Shown here one piece after another: positions 1 through 9,700 of a DNA stretch of 64,000 nt. Within the stretch, counting starts at the first letter, position 1; each line of letters starts with the position of its first letter. Under the pieces are notes generated by a model. That model did not search any database, had not been told where the DNA came from, and saw only the letters and a program-made list of their open reading frames with translations. Made by a program: the position numbers and the translations under genes. This stretch comes from Brevibacillus laterosporus DSM 25 (GTDB lineage Bacteria; Bacillota; Bacilli; Brevibacillales; Brevibacillaceae), in contig NZ_CP017705.1 of NCBI RefSeq assembly GCF_002706795.1, positions 3,408,501 through 3,472,500 of the forward strand, written 5' to 3'.

Positions 1-1
1 T

Positions 2-1459
2 TTACCTCAGTACCAGATTGAATCAAAGGATGCATTGGATGAGGGCATGGCGGTACTCTACAATACCATTGCCGATCAGATTGAGAAAAATCGATTCCTG
101 GATGGCGAGGAATATAGGGCATTGGTCATCGATTGTGGAGGAGGTACCACTGATCTGTCCTCCTGCCAGTTTTCCATTTTAGATGGGCATATTTCCTACA
201 AGATTGATATACATACAACCTATGAGAATGGTGATACCAACTTTGGCGGCAATAACATCACCTATCGTATTATGCAATTTATGAAGATTGTTTTTGCCAA
301 TTACTATACGAAAAGACGAATGAACACAGATATAGATGAACTGATTCCTATCCCAGCCACCGATCTATATCGCTATGTGGATGAATATGGTGTAGGGGCT
401 GTCTACGAAAACTTCGAGGCAAGCTATCTGGAGGCAGATCGGTTTATTCCGACACAATTTAAGCTGTACGAAAATCGCTCACGTGAAGAATATCACCGCG
501 TGCGCAACAACTTTTACTTCCTGTGGGAGCTAGCTGAGAACATGAAAAAAGAGTTCTTCCGCAGGACAGGTATCCTACGAAATCGATTCCAGTCTGCCGC
601 CAGCGAGGATTCGGACAATGATTTAAAAATCACAAAAATGGATCGTTGGTTCCTCTCTGTCCTTCATCAGGGAGTGTTTCGAGAGGAGTACGAATTCCCC
701 AATGTGGTATTTACCATTAGGGAAATCAGCCAGCTGATCCGTGCAGATATCTATGAGATTGTGCGTAAATTTTTGGATGAATATTACCAAGATGGACGCT
801 TACAAGACTTTTCCATCATTAAATTAACAGGTCAATCCTGCCGTATCGATGTGTTCCGTGAAGCGTTAAAAGAATTTGTTCCGGGGCGCAGTATTGAATT
901 CAAGCAAAAAATAGAGGAAACGGGCAAGGTTTCTGACCTCAAGCTGGCATGCTTACGCGGCTCTCTTCGTTATCTGAGTGCTAAAAAATCTGGGTTCATC
1001 GAGGCAAGCATCACGAACCACGCACCAATCATTCCTTATTCGGTGAGCGCATTTACCCATAATCAGCATGAAAAAACGTTAATCAACAGCTTAGAGCGAG
1101 CCAATCAGGTACAGGGCTTCATTTCACGCCCAATTGCTGTTAGAGAGATTCAGTTCTTTTTAAAGGATGCGAAGGGAAATCCACGGCATCACTACGTGTT
1201 TATCAATCAGCCTGAGAGCTATAAACAGATGGTCTACGAGCAGATCGCAAGCATCTATCCAGGTAAAATCCCGCAGGATGATACAGATTCAATCATTAAT
1301 GGGGAAGTTAAATTCTTTGTTTTTACAGATGAAAAGAGCTGGGGCTTCTATATAGTGCCAGTTGCAAGGCAAAACGAACAGCTTTATCTCGGTAAGAAAC
1401 AGTTTTTTGCGTTTGAAAACGACCTGTCTGAGCTGGATTTCTTTGATGGCCTAAAGTAA
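2..1459 (+). CDS. Hsp70/actin-fold ATPase-like protein, 5' end outside window
   Basis: The frame is open from base 2, before the first possible start (TTG at 35), so the gene begins upstream of the window and only its C-terminal part of about 485 residues is seen. The segment DCGGGTTDLSS, followed by a glycine-rich NFGG stretch, looks like the phosphate-2 loop of the actin/Hsp70/FGGY ATPase fold. A later KLTGQSCRIDVFREAL stretch resembles the adenosine loop of that fold. It stands first in a run of same-strand genes ending in VgrG-like, PAAR-like and Rhs genes, so a chaperone or assembly ATPase for that apparatus is a fair inference. Substrate and exact family are unknown. The ATP-binding fold is moderately sure, the role is not. 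Confidence 0.7.
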   Translation, partial: LPQYQIESKDALDEGMAVLYNTIADQIEKNRFLDGEEYRALVIDCGGGTTDLSSCQFSILDGHISYKIDIHTTYENGDTNFGGNNITYRIMQFMKIVFANYYTKRRMNTDIDELIPIPATDLYRYVDEYGVGAVYENFEASYLEADRFIPTQFKLYENRSREEYHRVRNNFYFLWELAENMKKEFFRRTGILRNRFQSAASEDSDNDLKITKMDRWFLSVLHQGVFREEYEFPNVVFTIREISQLIRADIYEIVRKFLDEYYQDGRLQDFSIIKLTGQSCRIDVFREALKEFVPGRSIEFKQKIEETGKVSDLKLACLRGSLRYLSAKKSGFIEASITNHAPIIPYSVSAFTHNQHEKTLINSLERANQVQGFISRPIAVREIQFFLKDAKGNPRHHYVFINQPESYKQMVYEQIASIYPGKIPQDDTDSIINGEVKFFVFTDEKSWGFYIVPVARQNEQLYLGKKQFFAFENDLSELDFFDGLK

Positions 1460-1548
1460 GTGGGGGAAGAATCGGACAGGTATAAATCGCTTGTCCTTGT
1501 CAGACAGCTTGCAGTAACAACCACGGCATGCATAAAGGAGGTCGCCAC

Positions 1549-2325
1549 TTGTTTACCCATCTGTATCCCAATTTTAATAAAGGCCGCATCTTAAAAACAG
1601 ACATGCTTGCCAATCTTCGAGATTACCCTCGCGATTTTCTCGATATTCAATACAAAGAGTATTCAGATGGGGTCATTACTGGATCAGAAATACGTATTGG
1701 AGAGCTAAGTATCACCATCACACCGGGGATTGTGAAGCATTCCGGGCGCTTGTATGTATTAAAGGAAGAGCATGAGCTTATGTATCAAGCCAACAATCGA
1801 GAAACTGTGGTCAAAATCAGGTTTCATGAACAGATGACAGACAGCGACTTCACGATTAACAGTTCGGAAATTGTGCTGGATGAACAGGTCGAGCTTGGTC
1901 AGAACGAACTAGAATTAGGTCGTTTTAAGCTAAAGGAAGGCGCCAAGCTACGCTCTGAATATCAGAGCTTTGTAGATTTGGCTACGGAATACAATACGTT
2001 TATCACAATTCATGTTCCTTATGCAAGTGAATCACAAAGTACACTTGCCCCGACCATCATGCGCTATTTTGCTAGAGAGCTAGTGAAAGGAACGAATCTG
2101 ACAGCGTTTGATATTAGTTTTGCTCTGCTATGTCTTAACGAAGGGACAGTTAATCGGGAGGTCATCCTTACCTATCTCGCCAACCGATTGGATACGGGGT
2201 TTAAGGAGTACAGCAATGGACAGATTCATAAATATTTGGGGCGCATTTTAGATGAAGTACGAGGTGGAGGCAAAGCAAGAGCCGATTTGCGTCAGGGTGG
2301 TTTTCACCGAATGATTGTGGACTAA
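1549..2325 (+). CDS. Uncharacterised protein of the VgrG/Rhs locus
   Basis: I do not recognise the family. The 258-residue product has a beta-rich first half, with glycine turns and alternating charged and hydrophobic residues (ITITPGIVKHSGRLYVL), and a helical second half from about residue 140. There is no signal peptide or membrane segment. The start is set at TTG 1549 because an AAAGGAGG ribosome site (1534-1541) lies 7 bases before it; an in-frame ATG at 1528 lies upstream of that site. It sits 90 bases after the ATPase-like gene and 31 bases before the next gene, so it belongs to the same transcription unit. A structural, baseplate-adaptor-like role would fit the beta-domain and the context, but this is inference only. 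Confidence 0.75.
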   Translation: MFTHLYPNFNKGRILKTDMLANLRDYPRDFLDIQYKEYSDGVITGSEIRIGELSITITPGIVKHSGRLYVLKEEHELMYQANNRETVVKIRFHEQMTDSDFTINSSEIVLDEQVELGQNELELGRFKLKEGAKLRSEYQSFVDLATEYNTFITIHVPYASESQSTLAPTIMRYFARELVKGTNLTAFDISFALLCLNEGTVNREVILTYLANRLDTGFKEYSNGQIHKYLGRILDEVRGGGKARADLRQGGFHRMIVD

Positions 2326-2356
2326 CAACAAAGAGTCTGGTAGGTAGGGAAGGTAC

Positions 2357-3049
2357 ATGGAATCATGCATGGACAAGGAAAGGATGGTGACTGTTATGGA
2401 GCATATGGACGAGAAGATTATCGCGATGTTACAGGAGCAGGATGAGAAAAAGGACGAACAAGGACCAAATGCACAGTTGGAAAAGGCGCAGGAACTAGAT
2501 CACAAATGGGCGTACGATCTGCGAAAATCGTTAGTAAAGATTGACGGTGAGATGATTTCATTTGCAGAGCGTAATTTGTTAGAGGAAAAAATAAGCATCC
2601 CTATGCCAAAAGCATTTACCCCAATGACGCCTGAGATGGCGGCAATAAAATACCCTTCAGAACGCAGGCCTACCCTGATTTTTACCAATAGCAATGGTTC
2701 CATTAATGTAGCGATTAATCACACCTCAACTCGATTGACGGATGCCGAAATGGAAGAGTTTACAGCTGCCATGGTGCAGCTGTTGCGTAAGACGCAGAAG
2801 CTTCTTCAATGGCACGGAGATGGTGTAAAAGAAGTGAATGGAAAACCGATTGGCTACTGCGAATTTTTGACACCAGCCTACAATGTTAATCTCTATAATT
2901 TTATGTTTTTTACGGAGCTAGATGGTAAGGCTTTGCTGTGTACGTTCAACTGCATAGAAGATGAGATGGAGGACTGGCGGCTTGTAGCCCGAGGCATGAT
3001 GGAAGCGTTAGTCATCCATAGTGACCAAAAAGGAGGAGAGGAAGAGTGA
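2357..3049 (+). CDS. DcrB/DUF1795-like small protein, possible effector chaperone
   Basis: The product has up to 230 residues. After a charged N-terminus it shows an alpha/beta domain from about residue 75 (IPMPKAFTPMTPEMA, then KYPSERRPTLIF, a strand-rich middle and a long C-terminal helix). This order resembles the DcrB/PsbP-like fold. That fold includes the EagR (DUF1795) chaperones which hold Rhs effectors against VgrG spikes in type VI systems. The assignment rests on pattern and context, not on a clear signature. The start is uncertain: ATG 2357 has a ribosome site too close, and ATG 2396 behind AAGGAAAGG is an alternative. Its stop overlaps the next gene's GTG by 4 bases, which points to coupled translation with the VgrG-like gene. 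Confidence 0.7.
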   Translation: MESCMDKERMVTVMEHMDEKIIAMLQEQDEKKDEQGPNAQLEKAQELDHKWAYDLRKSLVKIDGEMISFAERNLLEEKISIPMPKAFTPMTPEMAAIKYPSERRPTLIFTNSNGSINVAINHTSTRLTDAEMEEFTAAMVQLLRKTQKLLQWHGDGVKEVNGKPIGYCEFLTPAYNVNLYNFMFFTELDGKALLCTFNCIEDEMEDWRLVARGMMEALVIHSDQKGGEEE

Positions 3050-4470
3050 GTTCAACGGTAATTGCGTATCACAATCTCCAGGTTTCCCCTTATCAATTAG
3101 TCAACCTACAAGAGCTAGTCATGACCAAAACGATCAATGAGCATGCCAAAGTAACCTTTACGGGTATTGTGCCAGAGGAGCTAAAAGATAGCTACGTGGA
3201 AATGACGCAAGCCGAGACACCGCTTACGATCAGCCAGATTGACGAAAAGGGCGGAAGTACGCCTATCTTTAACGGACTCGTACTCCATATTGAAATTAAA
3301 GCAGTGCGGGGCATCTATTATATGCAGGTCGAAGCGGTTTCACATTCCTACAAGCTGGATATTAAGCGTAAAAAACGTTCCTTTCAAAATAAAAATATGA
3401 CCTACTCCGCGCTGATCAAACAGATTGCTGCCGACTATCCTGGACTAGATGTAATGGACAGTGTATCAAAAGGTGGTAAGCTCGGAGAATTTACCATGCA
3501 ATATGACGAGACGGATTGGCAGTTCCTCAAGCGAATGGCCTCTCGATTCAATGCAGGTCTCGCGCCAGCTTCCATTTTTGATAAGCCTAAGTTTTATTTC
3601 GGAATGCCAGAGGGTGGTTCCAAGGGCAAACTGGAGGATTTCCACTATAGCGTAAAAAAACGCATGTCTGCTTTCAGGCACTCCTCAGAGAATCATATCC
3701 CAGGTATTCAGGAGAATGATTTTATCTACTATGAAGTGGAATCGGACAGAGTGCTAGAGGTAGGACACGGGGTACAATTCCTAGGCAAAACGCTGTTTGT
3801 GGCGGAAGCCTATACAGAAATGAAAAAGGGGTTATTAAAGCATGTTTACACGCTTTGCACCAAAAAAGGAATGAGCCAAAACAAGCTTTTTAACTCGAAA
3901 ATCGTCGGAGCCTCCGTGCAAGGAAAGGTCATTGAGATTGCCAAGGATACGGTGAAGGTGCACCTCTCGATCGACGAAAACCAGAACAAGAGTGAAGCGC
4001 ATTGGTTCCCATATTCCTCGGTTTATACCGCAGAAGGAAACAGCGGCTGGTATTGTATGCCAGAGCTTAATGACCACGTGCGTGTCTATTTTCCTGGCAA
4101 TAAAGAAGGGGATGGGGTCGCTAGTAGCTCCGTTCGTCAGGATGCGGGAGAGGCTCAGAATAATAAGCTAGGCAATCCGGATATTAAATATTTCCGTACA
4201 CCTAATGGCAAGGAGCTCATGATGAGCCCTAGTGAGATCGTGATCACTGCTAAAGACGGTGAGATTTTTATCAGGCTAAACGATCAGGACGGTATTCAGA
4301 TCATGAGTAAGAAAAAAATCAAGATCATCTCTGAGGAAGACATCATGATGGACTCAGAGAAAAAGGTGATTATCTCTGCTAAGGAAGAGATCAACATAAC
4401 CTGCAAGGAGAGCAATATCAAGATGGATGGCAATACCATGATCATGGGGAATGAGACTAAGACAAACTAA
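3046..4470 (+). CDS. VgrG-like spike protein (phage late control D family)
   Basis: The 474-residue protein has the layout of VgrG and phage gpD/gp27-gp5 spikes. Residues 1 to about 240 form a gp27-like hub region. Residues of about 285-365 form a gp5-like OB-fold (VQGKVIEIAKDTVKVHLS, then HWFPYSSVYTAEG). The C-terminus is short-period beta strands (EIFIRL, IQIMSKKKIKII, VIISAKEEINITC), as expected of a beta-helix needle. It starts with GTG behind AAAGGAGGAGAGG. It is a clear paralogue of the N-terminal part of the giant Rhs protein downstream: both share SFQ(N/D)KNMTY, the ETDW.F.KRMASRF motif and FPYSSVY. In Gram-negatives such a trimer tips the type VI needle; what it docks on here is not visible. 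Confidence 0.85.
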   Translation: MSSTVIAYHNLQVSPYQLVNLQELVMTKTINEHAKVTFTGIVPEELKDSYVEMTQAETPLTISQIDEKGGSTPIFNGLVLHIEIKAVRGIYYMQVEAVSHSYKLDIKRKKRSFQNKNMTYSALIKQIAADYPGLDVMDSVSKGGKLGEFTMQYDETDWQFLKRMASRFNAGLAPASIFDKPKFYFGMPEGGSKGKLEDFHYSVKKRMSAFRHSSENHIPGIQENDFIYYEVESDRVLEVGHGVQFLGKTLFVAEAYTEMKKGLLKHVYTLCTKKGMSQNKLFNSKIVGASVQGKVIEIAKDTVKVHLSIDENQNKSEAHWFPYSSVYTAEGNSGWYCMPELNDHVRVYFPGNKEGDGVASSSVRQDAGEAQNNKLGNPDIKYFRTPNGKELMMSPSEIVITAKDGEIFIRLNDQDGIQIMSKKKIKIISEEDIMMDSEKKVIISAKEEINITCKESNIKMDGNTMIMGNETKTN

Positions 4471-4505
4471 TTGCCTAAGCTTCTATGAAAGAGAGGAGGG
4501 AGAGA

Positions 4506-5780
4506 ATGGACAGGACAGAAGCGATGCCGCATTTTTTGACAAATGTAGTGGAGCCTGCACGACTGCGAGCATTGATGCGCCTAGAGCAGGATTTTCAGAC
4601 CAATAAAACTGCTTTAGCTACAGAATGGACGATCGCTTTTCAACGGATTTGCAAGCAGCTAGGTGGCGAACAGATTCGAAAGGACAAACCGTTGATTGGG
4701 CATCTTACCTTTTCGTTGTTGCGAACCGAGTTAGCGGTAGGGCGAGCCATTTATTTAGTGGAGGCGACCGATAGCTCTTGGTTTTTTGATCGGAATCCTT
4801 GCCAAACAGAATATGATGCTAGCTGGGCATTACGCTATCTAGATCAGTTGAAGGATGAAATCAACAGCGGTAGTAAGGCCTATATGGGTGCTATTACACT
4901 ACCAGACGTGGAGCAAATCATCTTAAGAGAAGCCGTTCATTTTCATCAGTACGTAATTCAGTTAGCTAGATATGCCTTGCCGACAGCGATTGAATCACAG
5001 GAATTTGTAGAGTTATCCACAGAGGATGTTGTTGAAATACGTGTTGGTGAATACATGGACGTTAGCGAAGTCGTGTATAAAATAGATCGGCGAGCACGAG
5101 ATGCCCAATCAGTCAGGGAATGGATCGATGAAGGAAGCGAACAGGAATATGCCTATGAAGTTTTCGACCGTGTAGATTTGTCTAAAGGAGATTATTCGGA
5201 GCTGGATTTCCGCTATTCACGTTTCGAGCATAGTGATCTATCCGACGCTCGGTTCAACGGTTGTGTACTAATGGGCACAAGGTGGAATCATTCGCGACTA
5301 GCTCAGGCAGATTTCTCCTACAGCCTCCTGTTCGGAGCTAATTTTTATCAGAGTGAGCTATCAGGAGCAGACTTCAATGGAATCCAAGCTTCTCAAGGAT
5401 TGTTGGAGCCAGATAGTTGGGAAATGCCAGGCTTTTGGGAAATTTCCTTTACAGAAGCTAATTTGCCAGGAGCCAGCTTTGTCGGTGCTCACTTAGCGGG
5501 AGCCCAATTTAGTAGAGCCAATCTCGTGGGCGTGAATTTTGCTGGAGCCGATTTGACGGACGCCAGCTTCACAGATGCTAATTTACGTGGGGCAGTGTTT
5601 GTTGGGGCTAGTGTGGCATCTGTCGATTTTACTGGAGCGGATGTAGAAGGTGCATCCTTTTCAGCACGAGATCAAGGCAAGCTGAACGTAGACGAGCGAC
5701 AACAAGCCACTGTTATATGGATAGAAGCAGAGAGCGAGGGGGCGTACCTAGATGAGCTATTTTATTCTGTCCCAAGATAA
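4506..5780 (+). CDS. Pentapeptide-repeat protein
   Basis: The 424-residue product has an N-terminal part of about 200 residues without repeats, then a long run of A(D/N)LXX pentapeptides from about residue 215 to 395 (for example ANLPGASFVGAHLAGAQF). These fold as a right-handed quadrilateral beta-helix. The start is taken as ATG 4506 because the GAGGAGG ribosome site (4493-4499) lies between it and an earlier in-frame ATG at 4485. Pentapeptide-repeat proteins occur in VgrG/Rhs loci of other bacteria, where some act as adaptor or carrier parts. A DNA-mimic role, as in the Qnr proteins, is another known use of the fold. The partner here is unknown. The end overlaps the next gene by 29 bases. 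Confidence 0.85.
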   Translation: MDRTEAMPHFLTNVVEPARLRALMRLEQDFQTNKTALATEWTIAFQRICKQLGGEQIRKDKPLIGHLTFSLLRTELAVGRAIYLVEATDSSWFFDRNPCQTEYDASWALRYLDQLKDEINSGSKAYMGAITLPDVEQIILREAVHFHQYVIQLARYALPTAIESQEFVELSTEDVVEIRVGEYMDVSEVVYKIDRRARDAQSVREWIDEGSEQEYAYEVFDRVDLSKGDYSELDFRYSRFEHSDLSDARFNGCVLMGTRWNHSRLAQADFSYSLLFGANFYQSELSGADFNGIQASQGLLEPDSWEMPGFWEISFTEANLPGASFVGAHLAGAQFSRANLVGVNFAGADLTDASFTDANLRGAVFVGASVASVDFTGADVEGASFSARDQGKLNVDERQQATVIWIEAESEGAYLDELFYSVPR

Positions 5781-6309
5781 TCGCATATTAGACGCTGTGG
5801 AGCCTGCGGGACTTACCAACCTTCTAACCAAAGAGATGTTAACCGAGGAAAAGGTGCATCTTCTAGATGAATTGGTCTTGCAGGTTCCCATTCAGCAACG
5901 AGAGCATGTCACCTACGTGGATTTTATTCAACGTCCGATTCCCTTGTTGTCTGATCGCCTCAAACAGCTGGTGGTCAAATATGTACCAAAAATGCTGTGC
6001 AAGGCTGTGGTACTCGCAGATCGGGAGCAGATGAGACAGGATTTGTACTGGGTGTTTGTGCCCCCACGTATCGACTGCCTATCAGATAAGACCGAGTTTT
6101 ATCAGGACAATACAATGAAACGACTCATTTTAGATCAGAACAAGATTGGTAGACGATCATTTTTTCGCATAAACGGCATTCGTGAAGAGCATCTTGTAGT
6201 CAATCTGGGACTGGCGGAAAGTATTCTGCGCCGGGATTTTATAGGCATCCAGCTTCAAAAAGTAGAGCTGGAGGTCCAAAGAGAGGATGAGATGAAATGG
6301 CCCTCATAG
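5752..6309 (+). CDS. Imm11/Imm43 (DUF1629)-like protein of the Rhs locus
   Basis: The 185-residue cytoplasmic protein resembles the DUF1629/Imm11-Imm43 group of predicted immunity proteins. The pattern is an N-terminal YFIL start, a middle PLLSDRLKQLV(V) stretch that in this group aligns the 'P.vs..lk..le' motif, and a C-terminal VVNLGLAESILRRDFIGI helix-strand unit. It overlaps the pentapeptide gene by 29 bases and the PAAR-like gene by 13 bases, so the three are very likely translationally coupled. It lies before the toxin gene and between structural genes, which is unusual for an immunity gene. It may instead be an adaptor that borrowed the fold. The family call is moderate. Confidence 0.7.
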   Translation: MSYFILSQDNRILDAVEPAGLTNLLTKEMLTEEKVHLLDELVLQVPIQQREHVTYVDFIQRPIPLLSDRLKQLVVKYVPKMLCKAVVLADREQMRQDLYWVFVPPRIDCLSDKTEFYQDNTMKRLILDQNKIGRRSFFRINGIREEHLVVNLGLAESILRRDFIGIQLQKVELEVQREDEMKWPS

Positions 6310-6725
6310 AAGACGTGGAAGTAGAAGGTGGAGAAGGAGCCAAGAAAAGCTACGTGGTGGCAGGAGCCATTCTTACATGCACCTTTGGCACCCAAAAAAG
6401 TCGATTGAAAACCCCACTAAGCCATGGGGTATTTGTGAAAGAAAAGGCGCAAATGAACATCAATGATTTCGTGCCAAATGTAAACATCATGCCCTTTGGC
6501 AGATGCGGTAACCTAGCAAATCCAGAGGTAGCAGCGGCGACGGAAGCAAATGGCGGCTATTTAAAGCGTATGCCATGCATGCCGATTGTCACCATGCCAT
6601 GGATTGGGGGCAAAGAGGACAAGCTGATCGAAGACGCGCCCGTACTGCTCAACGATTGCACCAACATGTGCTTACATTGTGGCGGACAGATAAGCATCAT
6701 CGACGACGGACAGGAATTGGACTAA
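6297..6725 (+). CDS. DUF4280 PAAR-like spike-tip protein
   Basis: The 142-residue product matches the DUF4280 pattern: YVVAGAILTCTFGTQKSRLK near the start, a central NIMPFGRCGNLANPEVAAAT, then KRMPCMPIV and a C-terminal NDCTNMCLHCGGQI. The paired cysteines and histidine (C...C..C...CLHCGG) recall the metal-binding tip of PAAR repeats, and DUF4280 is treated as a PAAR-like family. Such proteins sharpen a VgrG trimer and attach effectors. It lies 42 bases before the VgrG-Rhs gene and overlaps the upstream gene by 13 bases. This placement, right before the effector, fits a tip that links the VgrG trimer to the Rhs toxin. Confidence 0.85.
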   Translation: MALIEDVEVEGGEGAKKSYVVAGAILTCTFGTQKSRLKTPLSHGVFVKEKAQMNINDFVPNVNIMPFGRCGNLANPEVAAATEANGGYLKRMPCMPIVTMPWIGGKEDKLIEDAPVLLNDCTNMCLHCGGQISIIDDGQELD

Positions 6726-6767
6726 ATCTGAATGAACCATACCACCCATCGGGAGGGGGGATTGTGT

Positions 6768-9700
6768 GTGAAAACGACAGCTAAAGTAGCGGGATACGGA
6801 AACCTTCAAGTCGTATCTCCCTACGATATACAAACATTGCAGGAGCTACAGCTAGTCAAAGAAGCAAACGACCACGCCAAGCTCTATCTAACCGGAATCA
6901 TTCCGGAAGAGAAGAAGGATAGCTACATCGCCATGGCCACGAGTAGCGATATCATCGAGGTCAACGAGGTAGAGGACGGAAGAGTGGTCCGGAATCTATT
7001 TACGGGACTCATAGAAAATATCGGCGTTCGAGCTGTCCGTGGCATCTACTATATCGAGCTAGAAGGCATCTCGCTGACAAGCCAGCTAGATATAAAAGAG
7101 AAGACTAGATCCTTTCAAGATAAGAACATGACGTACACAGCTCTACTAGATTTGATTCTAAAGGATTATCCAGGATCAGACTATCTCGATTATGCTACAA
7201 ACGGTGCCAAATTAGAAGGCTTTACGCTGCAATATAAAGAGACAGATTGGGCGTTTATCAAGCGAATGGCGTCACGTTTTGGTGCGGTTTTGTTACCAGA
7301 AACAAGCTCCAAGACGCCGAAGTTCTCACTTGGTGTGCCAGATGGAAAATTAGGACAACTACACGACTATCACTACGGTGTGGCACGATCATTAGACAGG
7401 TACACGGAAGCCACCACGGGACATGGTAGCGAGCTAGACGAGACAGCCTTCACTCACTATACGGCGGAAAGCGGACAGTATTTTGCATTGGGAGACAAGG
7501 TAGTATTTCAAGAGAAGGAGCTGACGGTAGCGGCATCTACAGCGCGTTTTATCGAAGGCGGCTTGTTATATGCCTACACCCTTTGCCAAGAGGAAGGCGT
7601 TTTGCAGAACCCGATTCGAAATGAACAGCTAACAGGTGTCTCACTCGAAGGAAAAATTATGGAGATTCGCAGAGATACTGTCAAAGTTCACCTCGATATC
7701 GATAAAACCCAAGACAAGGGCAAGGCCTGGTGGTTTCCGTATTCCTCTGTCTATTCAACAGAAGGTGCCGACGGCTTTCACTGTATGCCACAGGAGGGAG
7801 ATGCTGTCCAGGTTTATTTCGCAACCAGCCAGGAGGACGGGGCGGTAGCGATGAGCTCCGTGCGCAAAACAGGACAGGATTCACCGAAGATGGGCAATCC
7901 AAGCGAAAAATACTGGGGCACTAACTTTGGCAAGGAGATGAAGCTGGGCGGCTCTGATTTTGTGCTCACTGCAAAGGATACAAAAGAAGGCAAGATGTTT
8001 ATTAAGCTGGATGTAGAAGACGGCATCGAAATACATAGCGATAAGGCGATTATGTTTTCCGCGGAAAAGGACTTGGAGATTGAGACAGATACTAAGTTTG
8101 AGATTAAAGCACAGGAAGCGATTTATCTGCTGTGTAAGGAAAGCAGTATTGTGTTAGATGGGGAGACGGATATTCAGGGAACGGTGCTAAAAGTAGATGG
8201 CCTGATTAAATCCCCCGTTTCGGTGGCTGACCTAGAGCCGGAGCCAGAGCCAGAGGACCCAGCTCCTCCACCACCGCCGCCGGAGGAAGAAAAGGGCTTC
8301 TGGGGAAGCTTACTGGATGGCGTGCAGTTGGCGCTAGATGTAGTGGGGATGATTCCGGTAGTTGGGATCGTTGCCGATGTTGCTAATGCGGGGATCTCGG
8401 TAGCTCGCGGAGATTATGCAGGAGCGGCTCTTTCCTTAGTGGCGTGTATTCCATTTGCTGGAGCAGCCGCGACCGGAGCTAAGCTTGGAATGAAAGCCGC
8501 GAAGGCGTTAAAAATGGGAAAAACAGTAGCCAAAGTAGCTGATAAAGCCGCCGATGTAGCCAAAGTGGTCACAAAGGTAGCTGATGTAGTAGTTGGAAAG
8601 GTCTATACCGCCTCGCGTAAGCTAAAGAGCACTGTCAATCAATTAGCAGCTGTTCAGAAGATGAAAAGCAGTATGAAGCTCAAGGCAATGGCAAACAGTC
8701 GTGTTGGTAAAATTGGAAAAGCCATTACAAAAGAAGTCGCGACAGAAGCAGGATACCAAGTGCTAGAAGAAGTGGCTGGTAGTGGGGTTGCCACTGTTGC
8801 GGGCTTACTGGGTGGTAAAAGGAACCGACACAAAGGAAAGAAAAAGCTATCGAAAAAAGAGCGTAAAAAAGCCGCTCAAAAAGCAAGGAATGCAGAAAAG
8901 GCAAAACAAAAGAATCCGAAGAGCGCCAATGAAAAAAGCTGCCTACGTGATCCGATTCATGCTGGCTCTGGTGCGCAATTTATCATTCATCCTACCCTGA
9001 AGCTGTATGGAGCTGAGACATGGACATTCGAGCTACATTACAATTCGATGCTTCTCCAGCAGGGCGTGCTCGGAAAAGCTTGGACGCATAATTATGAGAT
9101 GCATGCCGACATGGAGCGTATAGACCAAGGTGAGATTACCATCTGGTGGAATACGGGCAGAAGAAATGTGTTTATGCAGACGAAAGCAGATCCTACTCTG
9201 TACCGTTCAACAGATGTTGATATGATGTTTTATGAGCTGCTCCAAACAGGAGATGGCTACGAACTATACAGTCGAAACACACGGGAAACGTACTTTTTTA
9301 AACGAAACGGGCAGTTAAGTAAACAAACGAACGCTTTGGGACAATCTCTTGTATTCAACTATGATTCTTATCATCGCCTTGTCAACATGAGAGATGCCAT
9401 TACAGGTCACTCTTTATCTTTGCAGTATGGACAAGACGGGTTATTATACCGTGTTCATGATGTCTCTCGCAGTGTACAATTCGACTACAACGAGTCGCAT
9501 CGCCTCAGCCAATTCATTGATCCGAATGGAACGGTCAGCGAACTAATATACACCGCTCAAGGACAGATCGAGTCACTTACTGTGAACGGAATCATGCAGT
9601 ACCAGAATACCTACGACCATGAGGGAAGGGTCATTGCACAAACGAATGCTTTGGGCCTAGCTTCTCACTTTAGCTACGACACACAAAGCATGCCTGGTTC

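Noticed and set aside
2-6725. Calling the locus a complete type VI secretion system
   Set aside because: No sheath, tube, ClpV or membrane-complex gene is seen, and the organism appears Gram-positive.
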